Positions 11,228 through 17,144 of a stretch of DNA of 64,000 bases are shown here, piece by piece. The notes beneath the pieces are model-generated. The model ran no database searches. It was given only the letters and a program-made list of their open reading frames with translations, and was not told where the DNA came from. This DNA comes from Ectothiorhodospiraceae bacterium (GTDB lineage Bacteria; Pseudomonadota; Gammaproteobacteria; HK1): contig JACKNM010000023.1 in the NCBI GenBank assembly GCA_024234875.1, positions 1 through 64,000 on the forward strand, in the 5' to 3' direction. The position numbers and the translations under genes were made by a program. How positions within the stretch are numbered: the stretch's first letter is position 1; each line of letters begins with the position of its first letter.

Positions 11228-12090
11228 CCCGAGGCCGCGGGCGGCGGACGCGGTGGCCCATCACCGCGAGCATCGACCCGGAAGAGCCGCGCCTGGCGCT
11301 CGGCGGTGGCGGCGGTCCGCCCGCGATAGCGGTGAGCCACGATGGCGCCGAGAACCCACAGGGTGCACAGGAACCCGACGAACGGCAGCATCACGCCGCG
11401 GACCGGGTCGCCACCGAAGATGTCGCTGCGCATGAACGCGTAGACGGCCCCGGCCGCCGCCGCGAGATGCGCGACCCAGCCGAGCACGGACCAGACGCTT
11501 CGCCGGCCAGCCGGTGGCGACGGACTCGGTGCCAGCGGCAGCGATGCCGGCGGCCGGGCCGGCGGTCGGCTGGGCCGCGCCACGGTGTGCAACGCCACCG
11601 CCGGGTCGCGCACCGCACGCGTGAGCTGGACGGTGCGCTGCCGCTCGACGAACCCCAACCCGCAGAGCATGCCGGCGCTCGCGATGTCGTCGAGGGGCAC
11701 CCGGCAAGACACCACGGCGCAGCCGCGCTCGCGCGCCCACGCCTCGACGGCGTCGATCAGCCGTCGCGGCGCGCCCCGCTCACGGGCATCCGGCTCGACG
11801 AAGAACGCCTCGATCTCGGCCACCGCACCCTCGGCGCTCGACGCCGGGCGGATCACCACCTCGGCCAGCCCCACCGCCGCCGGGTCGCCGACCGGATGGC
11901 AGAGGAGGGCGGCGCGGGCGGACCGCGGCTCGCTCACCTTCCCGATCGCCACCCGGTGCTCACGTTCCGGGAGCGTCGGCCACAGGGCCTGGCGCAGGGC
12001 GAGCCATCGCGGGCGATCCGAGGGCTGGGCCGCCCGCACCTGCCACCGCCCGGGCTGCTCGCGGTGGTCGGAATCGCCCGCGGTGCTCAC
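11224..12090 (-). CDS. GNAT acetyltransferase fused to a two-helix membrane domain
   Basis: A 288-residue protein. Residues about 16-160 are a GNAT fold resembling the aminoglycoside 6'-N-acetyltransferase branch (LRQALWP near the start, an ARERGAPRRLI acetyl-CoA loop, and CGLGFVER toward the end). A Pro-rich linker follows, then two hydrophobic segments (about 200-220 and 233-252), so the enzyme domain should sit at the cytoplasmic membrane face. Likely starts are ATG 12090 or slightly downstream. The coupled glycosyltransferase suggests an envelope sugar or lipid substrate, but this is inference. I would not call it a resistance gene on sequence resemblance alone. Confidence 0.72.
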   Translation of the reverse strand: MSTAGDSDHREQPGRWQVRAAQPSDRPRWLALRQALWPTLPEREHRVAIGKVSEPRSARAALLCHPVGDPAAVGLAEVVIRPASSAEGAVAEIEAFFVEPDARERGAPRRLIDAVEAWARERGCAVVSCRVPLDDIASAGMLCGLGFVERQRTVQLTRAVRDPAVALHTVARPSRPPARPPASLPLAPSPSPPAGRRSVWSVLGWVAHLAAAAGAVYAFMRSDIFGGDPVRGVMLPFVGFLCTLWVLGAIVAHRYRGRTAATAERQARLFRVDARGDGPPRPPPAASG

Positions 12091-12153
12091 CGCCGTCGGT
12101 GCTCGGCCGCTCGCGGCCTCGACTCGGAATCGGACCCCGTCAGCACGCCTCGG

Positions 12154-13281
12154 TCACTCCTCGGGACGCTGCACCACGCAGGCGTACGACCCGGGCCCTG
12201 GCGGGCAGAGGTCGACCACGCGAACCGCTCCGCCCGGAATCCCGGGAGGCGGCAGGGCGCCGCCGGGCGGGCTCCCGAGGGTGCGAATCGGCGCCATGCG
12301 CGGGGTCGTGGACGGCGAGCCGACGGCGGTATCGGGTGCGGTGAGCGCCGGGGTCGGCGCCAATGCCGACACCGCCACGCTGCCCGCGGCGCCGGGCGCG
12401 CGCGTGATCGCGGCGAGGCCACCCATCGCCGCGACCGCGGCTTGCCAGGCACCATCGACCGGATTCTCCTCCGGAAGTGAGTCGACGCAGTCGCCCGATG
12501 GCTGGCCGATCGGTGGACAGAGCCGGGTCCGCTCCGCGATCGCCCGGCGGGCCAACGCCACCCGGCTCGGAATCGACGACGCGAGGAGCGCCGGTGGCGC
12601 GGCCGGGCTCGGCGGCGTCGCGGTCGGTGTCGCCGCGTCCTCACCGGCCGCCACCGCGAGCGGCGGCGTCTGCGCACCGGTCGCGGCCGCGGCAGGCTCG
12701 TCCGCGGTTACCGGCGCGGATGCCACCACCGACGAGGCCTCCGACGTCGCGGCCGAATCGCCAGGCACCGCGACCTCGCCCTCGGGGGCAGCGCCGGCCA
12801 GGACGACCGGCGCGGGGGCTGGCAGGTCGATGCCCCGCGCGGCGAGCATCGTCGGGGTCAGGATCTCGAATTCCGCCTCGTGCAGCAGCCGCCCCTCGAG
12901 TGACAGCCGGACCGTCCACCGACCGGGCAGCCGCCCGGCGCCGGTGCCGCGAATCGGCAGCGTGGCGAGCATCTCCATGTGACTTCCGAAACGCGTGCGC
13001 TGCGGTGCACGGAGGTAGGTGTTCCCGTTCGGCGCGATCCACTCGATGGTGTACGAGTAGTACGTGCCCACGAAGTTGTGGGCGAAGCGCACCGCCAGCG
13101 CGACCTGGTCCTCCTCGGTGCTGTAGACGCTGCGGGCCTCGCCGCGCACGCTGGCAAGCCACAGGTAGGTGGCATCGTCGGTGAGCGAGGCGCTGCTCAC
13201 CTGCATCGCGTCCTTGCTGCACCCGGCGAGGCCAGCCGCGGACGCGAGCACCACCGTCAGCGCGAGCAGGCGCGCGAGCAA
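12154..13281 (-). CDS. Uncharacterised lipoprotein
   Basis: A 375-residue protein with a lipoprotein signal peptide ending in the lipobox LAGC (Cys21). Residues 25-145 look like a compact beta-rich domain (DDATYLWLASVRGE, VAVRFAHNF, LPGRWTVRLSLEGR). The middle is a long Ala/Pro/Thr-rich low-complexity linker, followed by a short region with paired cysteines (RLCPPIGQPSGDC) and a C-terminal tail ending LCPPGPGSYACVV. I do not recognise the family. It lies 104 bases downstream of the PP2C-SUMF1 gene on the same strand and may share its transcript, suggesting a periplasmic or outer-membrane partner of that protein. Confidence 0.7.
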   Translation of the reverse strand: MLARLLALTVVLASAAGLAGCSKDAMQVSSASLTDDATYLWLASVRGEARSVYSTEEDQVALAVRFAHNFVGTYYSYTIEWIAPNGNTYLRAPQRTRFGSHMEMLATLPIRGTGAGRLPGRWTVRLSLEGRLLHEAEFEILTPTMLAARGIDLPAPAPVVLAGAAPEGEVAVPGDSAATSEASSVVASAPVTADEPAAAATGAQTPPLAVAAGEDAATPTATPPSPAAPPALLASSIPSRVALARRAIAERTRLCPPIGQPSGDCVDSLPEENPVDGAWQAAVAAMGGLAAITRAPGAAGSVAVSALAPTPALTAPDTAVGSPSTTPRMAPIRTLGSPPGGALPPPGIPGGAVRVVDLCPPGPGSYACVVQRPEE

Positions 13282-13385
13282 GGGAGTCTGGCGGGCAAGA
13301 TGACCGCCACTCTCGCTGCAGACGACACGGCCAAAGCCGCCCGTCGACGGGGCGCCAGCCGGAGGCTCGAGTCCTTCACCGGCTC

Positions 13386-15350
13386 TCAGTCGAGGTCCCG
13401 CGCAACACGGAAGCCGACGGAGTCGAAATTACCCTGCGAGCGCATGCGACCGCGCTTGGCCGAGCGAATGGCCTTCGTGGTGCTGTCGAAGCCACCACCG
13501 CGCACCATCCGGAAGTTGCAGTCGCCGCCTTCCCACACCGTGGCCTCGTCCGGCGCTCCGCTGTAATCGCGGTGGTAGCAGTCGCGCACCCACTCCGCGA
13601 CGTTGCCGGAGGTGTCGTGGAGGCCGAAGGGATTCGCCTCGAAGCGCCCGACAGTGGTCGGAATCCGCGGATTCAGTCCGGTCTCGCAGTCGAAGCAGTG
13701 CGCGCGGTTCTGCCCCGGGTCGAACCCCCACCAGTACGGTGTGGTGGTTCCGGCAGATGCCGCGTACTCCCACTCGGCCTCGCTCGGCAAGCGATAGCGC
13801 TTGCCGGTCTGCCGCGACAGCCACTGGGTGTAGGCGTAGGCGTCGTCCCAGGACACGAACGTCACCGGGTGCGCGCCGTCCAGCCCACCGGTGTCCGGCA
13901 CGGCTCGGCCGGTGTCACGGGCGAAGCGCCCGTACTGGGCGATCGTCACCTCGTACTTGCCCATCGCGAACGGCGCGACGCGGACGGTCCGCTGCGGCCG
14001 CTCGTCGGCGTCGACCGAGAGCGGCCCGCTCCCCATCTCGAACTCGCCCGCTGGCAGCTCGACCATCACCGGCCCCTCGCCGCCGCCGCTCAACGCATCG
14101 GTGAACTCGCGGGCGGTGGGGGGCGCCGGCGGCGGCGTCTCGCTCACCGTGGGGGCTTGCACCGGCGTGGTCGGCGCGACCGGCGTGGTGGTCGGCTGGC
14201 CGGCGGTGGTGGTCGGCGGCGCGGGCTGCGTCGGCTCGGGGGCCGGGACCTGCGCCGGGGCCGGGGTCGGGGTCGGGGTCGGGGCGACCGGTGGAGATGC
14301 GGTGACACTGGGCGCCGGCGGCACCGGCTTCGCGGCACCGGGTCCGAGCAGGAAGTACCAGCCCCCCGCCCCGGCCAGCGCGAGCGCGACGGCGAGCCCG
14401 GCCACCAGCGGCGCCTTGCCGCGTGCCGCCGGGGCCGGCGGCGCCTCGGCCTCGGCCCGCTGCGCGATCGCGGCCCGCACCTCGGCCACGTCGAGCGGCT
14501 GGGTGTCGCCCATCGCACGGCGGCGCGGGTCGTCCGTCGACTCCGCCGCCGGCGGTGGCGCCGCGGCCGAGGTCGAGGTCGAGGCACGCTCGAGCACGTC
14601 GATCACCACCACGGTGGTGTTGTCCTGGCGCGGGCGCTTGGCCTCGTCGACCGCCTTGAGCAGCGCCTGAACGCATTCCTTCGGCGTCGGGGACCAGGTC
14701 GAGGTCTGGATGATCATCCCCGGGCTGAGGGTATCCAGGCCGTCGCTCGCGATGACCAGGCGGTCTTGCGGCAGGAGCTGGAAGCCGGATTCGGGGCAGT
14801 CGATCTCGGCGATATCGTCACCGGTCATCGCGCTCATCAGCATGTTGCGCGAGAGCCCGGCCTCGGCCTCGACCTCGATGCCCTGCTCCTTCATCCGGTC
14901 GAGGTAGCCACCGTAGCTGTGGTCCTCGTTCTTCTTGATCAGCTCCCGATCCCGGATCAGGTACAGATGGCTGTCACCGACGCTGACCCAGTGCACGCGC
15001 CCGCGCCCGAGCACCGCGGCGACCATGGTGCAGCCCATACCATCGAGCGCAGGGGTCTCACGAATCGACTCCGCCAGCCCGTGATTGGCTCGCAGCAAGC
15101 TGTCACGCAGGAGGTTCGGCGGGGTCTCCTCGCCGTAGCGACTGGTGAACGCCTTGTTGAAGGTCGACACGACCAGGTTGCTGGCGATGTTTCCCGCCGC
15201 GTGGCCGCCCATGCCGTCGGCGACCACCACCAGGCCGCTCGCCTTGGACTCGCCACTCTCCTCCCCGAAATACGTGACGAGGAAGGCGTCTTCCTGGTAG
15301 TCGCGGGCGCCGTCGATCTGGTCCCCGGCGATTTCGAAATACAGTTCCAC
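13386..15350 (-). CDS. PP2C phosphatase - membrane helix - SUMF1/FGE-like fusion protein
   Basis: A 654-residue fusion. Residues 1-255 are a complete PP2C-type Ser/Thr phosphatase: RDYQEDAF, VVADGMGGHA (Asp45), VSVGDSHLYLI, SAMTGDD, ASDGLD (Asp203) and RQDNTTV (Asp243), so all metal-binding acids are present. Residues 313-336 form one membrane helix. A Pro/Thr linker (340-415) leads to a SUMF1/formylglycine-generating-enzyme-like domain at 428-654 (ELPAGEFEMGS, KYEVTIAQY, RLPSEAEWEYA, DTSGNVAEWV, VGFRVARD). Where true FGE has its two catalytic cysteines this protein reads RGGGFDSTTKAIRSAKRGR, so that oxidase activity is unlikely. Expected topology is phosphatase inside, SUMF1-like domain outside. 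A promoter is proposed at 15409-15436. Confidence 0.93.
   Translation of the reverse strand: MELYFEIAGDQIDGARDYQEDAFLVTYFGEESGESKASGLVVVADGMGGHAAGNIASNLVVSTFNKAFTSRYGEETPPNLLRDSLLRANHGLAESIRETPALDGMGCTMVAAVLGRGRVHWVSVGDSHLYLIRDRELIKKNEDHSYGGYLDRMKEQGIEVEAEAGLSRNMLMSAMTGDDIAEIDCPESGFQLLPQDRLVIASDGLDTLSPGMIIQTSTWSPTPKECVQALLKAVDEAKRPRQDNTTVVVIDVLERASTSTSAAAPPPAAESTDDPRRRAMGDTQPLDVAEVRAAIAQRAEAEAPPAPAARGKAPLVAGLAVALALAGAGGWYFLLGPGAAKPVPPAPSVTASPPVAPTPTPTPAPAQVPAPEPTQPAPPTTTAGQPTTTPVAPTTPVQAPTVSETPPPAPPTAREFTDALSGGGEGPVMVELPAGEFEMGSGPLSVDADERPQRTVRVAPFAMGKYEVTIAQYGRFARDTGRAVPDTGGLDGAHPVTFVSWDDAYAYTQWLSRQTGKRYRLPSEAEWEYAASAGTTTPYWWGFDPGQNRAHCFDCETGLNPRIPTTVGRFEANPFGLHDTSGNVAEWVRDCYHRDYSGAPDEATVWEGGDCNFRMVRGGGFDSTTKAIRSAKRGRMRSQGNFDSVGFRVARDLD
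14263..14280. repeat. Hexanucleotide repeat in the PP2C-SUMF1 linker
   Basis: Three perfect copies of GGGGTC (plus strand) followed by a partial fourth. They encode part of the Pro-Thr run of the extracytoplasmic linker. A six-base unit keeps the frame, so copy-number change would alter linker length only. Confidence 0.6.
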
Positions 15351-15408
15351 GGATGATCCTGGTCGAGCGACGCCTCGGCGAGCCGAAAATCAGGGCGCCG
15401 AGCTAAAC

Positions 15409-15436
15409 AGTGTAGGCCATGCCCGGGCCGCAACAA
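15409..15436 (-). promoter_or_regulatory. Predicted sigma70-type promoter of the PP2C-SUMF1 gene
   Basis: On the minus strand TTGTTG (15436-15431) and TACACT (15414-15409) are separated by 16 bases, in an unusually AT-rich patch. Transcription would start near 15402, giving a leader of about 50 bases before the ATG at 15350. Confidence 0.4.
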
Positions 15437-15507
15437 CCCCGTGGTGCGCCGCGCCAGGCCTTTTCATCGGCCGCGACGGCACCCGGGTTTAGCGACCACG
15501 GGCAAGC

Positions 15508-15532
15508 CCGCCGGCCGCGGCACGGCCGGCGG
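15508..15532. terminator. Strong hairpin downstream of hisF, possible terminator
   Basis: A perfect 10-bp stem, CCGCCGGCCG (15508-15517) with CGGCCGGCGG (15523-15532), around a five-base loop, 15 bases beyond the hisF stop. There is no T tract on the minus strand, so intrinsic termination is uncertain, but position between hisF and the next gene's promoter fits. Confidence 0.4.
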
Positions 15533-15546
15533 CCCCGGAACGAGGA

Positions 15547-16311
15547 TCAGAGCCGGACCTCGACACCGCGCTCGCGCATGCGGCGCTTGGCGTCGCGGAC
15601 GGTGTGCTCGCCGAAGTGGAAGATGCTCGCCGCCAGCACCGCATCGGCCCCCCCGGTGGTCACCCCGTCGGCGAGGTCGTCCAGCCCGCCGACCCCGCCC
15701 GAGGCGATGACCGGTATCGAGACCGCGTCGACCACCGCGCGCGTGAGCTCCAGGTCGAAGCCGCTCCGCGTGCCGTCGCGGTCCATGCTGGTCAGCAGGA
15801 TCTCGCCCGCGCCCAGCGCCTCGACCTCGCGCGCCCAGGCCACCGCGTCGATGCCGGTACCGTTGCGCCCACCGTGGGTGAAGACCTCGAATCCGCTGGC
15901 GGTGCCGGAACGCTTGGCGTCGATGGCGACCACGATGCACTGCGAGCCGAAGCGCTCCGCGGCGCGGCGCACCAGCTCCGGATCACGGACCGCGGCGGTG
16001 TTGATGGACACCTTGTCCGCGCCGGCGTTCAGCAGTCGGCGGACGTCGTCGATGCTGCGCACACCGCCACCGACGGTGAGCGGGATGAACACCCGCGCGG
16101 CCACCGCCTCGACCACGTGGACCATGGTGTCGCGGCTGTCCGAGGATGCGGTGATGTCCAGGAAGGTGATCTCGTCGGCGCCCTGCTCGTCGTAGCGGGC
16201 GGCGACCTCCACCGGGTCGCCGGCGTCGCGGATGTCCACGAATCGGACGCCCTTCACCACCCGACCGGCGTCGACGTCGAGACAGGGGATGACGCGCTTG
16301 GCGAGCGGCAC
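15547..16311 (-). CDS. hisF: Imidazole glycerol phosphate synthase, cyclase subunit
   Basis: A 254-residue TIM barrel that, with HisH, converts PRFAR and glutamine-derived ammonia to imidazole glycerol phosphate and AICAR in histidine synthesis. The catalytic acids are in CLDVDAGRVVKG (N-terminal Asp) and TSMDRDGTRSGFD (second Asp). Phosphate-binding loops GGGVRS and ASGGVG are present. The start is taken as GTG 16311 (VPLAKRVIPCLDV), the only start that gives the normal N terminus; it lies 7 bases beyond the hisA stop, so coupling is likely. hisH and hisB are not in this window. Confidence 0.95.
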   Translation of the reverse strand: MPLAKRVIPCLDVDAGRVVKGVRFVDIRDAGDPVEVAARYDEQGADEITFLDITASSDSRDTMVHVVEAVAARVFIPLTVGGGVRSIDDVRRLLNAGADKVSINTAAVRDPELVRRAAERFGSQCIVVAIDAKRSGTASGFEVFTHGGRNGTGIDAVAWAREVEALGAGEILLTSMDRDGTRSGFDLELTRAVVDAVSIPVIASGGVGGLDDLADGVTTGGADAVLAASIFHFGEHTVRDAKRRMRERGVEVRL

Positions 16312-16318
16312 GGCCGAT

Positions 16319-17056
16319 TCAGCTCGCCGCAGCGTCCGCGGCGCGCTGGGCCTCGCCGAGGTCGAGGGTGCCCTCGTAGAGCGCGCGGCCGGTGACCACA
16401 CCGAGGACACCCTCCTCTGCCACCTCGCCGAGGGCGCGGATGTCGTCCATGTCGCGCACCCCACCGGAGGCGATGACCGGCACCGAGATGGCGCGCGCGA
16501 GCCGCACCGTGGCCTCGACGTTCACGCCGGACATCATTCCGTCACGACCGATGTCGGTGTAGAGGAACGCCTCCACGCCGTCGTCCTGGAGACGCTGCGC
16601 GAGGTCGATCACGTCGTGCTGGGACAGCTTGGACCAGCCGTCGACCGCCACCCGCCCGTCACGGGCGTCGAGCGCCACGATGATCCGGCCGGGATACTCG
16701 ACGCAGAGGTCGGCGATCATGTGCGGCGCGGTCACCGCCTTGCTGCCGACGATCACGTAGCTCACACCGGCATCGAGGTAGGCCTGCACGTCGTCGTCGT
16801 CGCGCACCCCACCACCGACCTGGATTGGCAGGTCGGGACAGGCCGCGACCATTCGGCCGATGACGTCGGCGTTGACCGGCTGCCCCTTCATCGCACCGTC
16901 GAGATCGACGATGTGCAAACGTCGCGCGCCTTCCTCGACCCAACGCCGAGCGGTCGCCACCGGGTCGTCCGAATAGACCGTCTCGTCGTCCATCCGGCCC
17001 TGACGAAGGCGCACGCAGCGCCCGCCCTTCAAGTCGATTGCTGGGATGATGAGCAT
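16319..17056 (-). CDS. hisA: ProFAR isomerase
   Basis: A 245-residue TIM barrel that isomerises ProFAR to PRFAR, the substrate of HisF. The N terminus MLIIPAIDLKGGRCVRL carries the catalytic Asp, and YTDIGRDGMMSG carries the second. GGGVRD and ASGGVRD phosphate loops are intact. ATG 17056 gives the standard start. It lies 88 bases downstream of polA and directly upstream of hisF on the minus strand; the hisA-hisF pair is kept, but away from hisI-hisE, which sit 42 kb away beside the tat genes. Confidence 0.96.
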   Translation of the reverse strand: MLIIPAIDLKGGRCVRLRQGRMDDETVYSDDPVATARRWVEEGARRLHIVDLDGAMKGQPVNADVIGRMVAACPDLPIQVGGGVRDDDDVQAYLDAGVSYVIVGSKAVTAPHMIADLCVEYPGRIIVALDARDGRVAVDGWSKLSQHDVIDLAQRLQDDGVEAFLYTDIGRDGMMSGVNVEATVRLARAISVPVIASGGVRDMDDIRALGEVAEEGVLGVVTGRALYEGTLDLGEAQRAADAAAS

Positions 17057-17144
17057 GGCACTGGAGCGGCTCGGGACGAACCTGCCTTGACACGACGCGA
17101 CGATGGTAGCACACGACTCGGCGCCCGCAGCCTCTTGCCGCGGG

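Noticed and set aside
11224..12090. An aminoglycoside resistance gene
   Set aside because: Resemblance is limited to the GNAT core; the membrane helices, coupling to a glycosyltransferase and lack of mobile-element context argue for a housekeeping or envelope role.
13386..14070. Calling the C-terminal part of the PP2C fusion a true formylglycine-generating enzyme
   Set aside because: The two catalytic cysteines are missing at the expected place and no sulfatase gene is present.
17087..17092. A consensus TTGACA on the plus strand between hisA and polA
   Set aside because: No -10 follows at the right distance and there is no plus-strand gene for nearly 3 kb.
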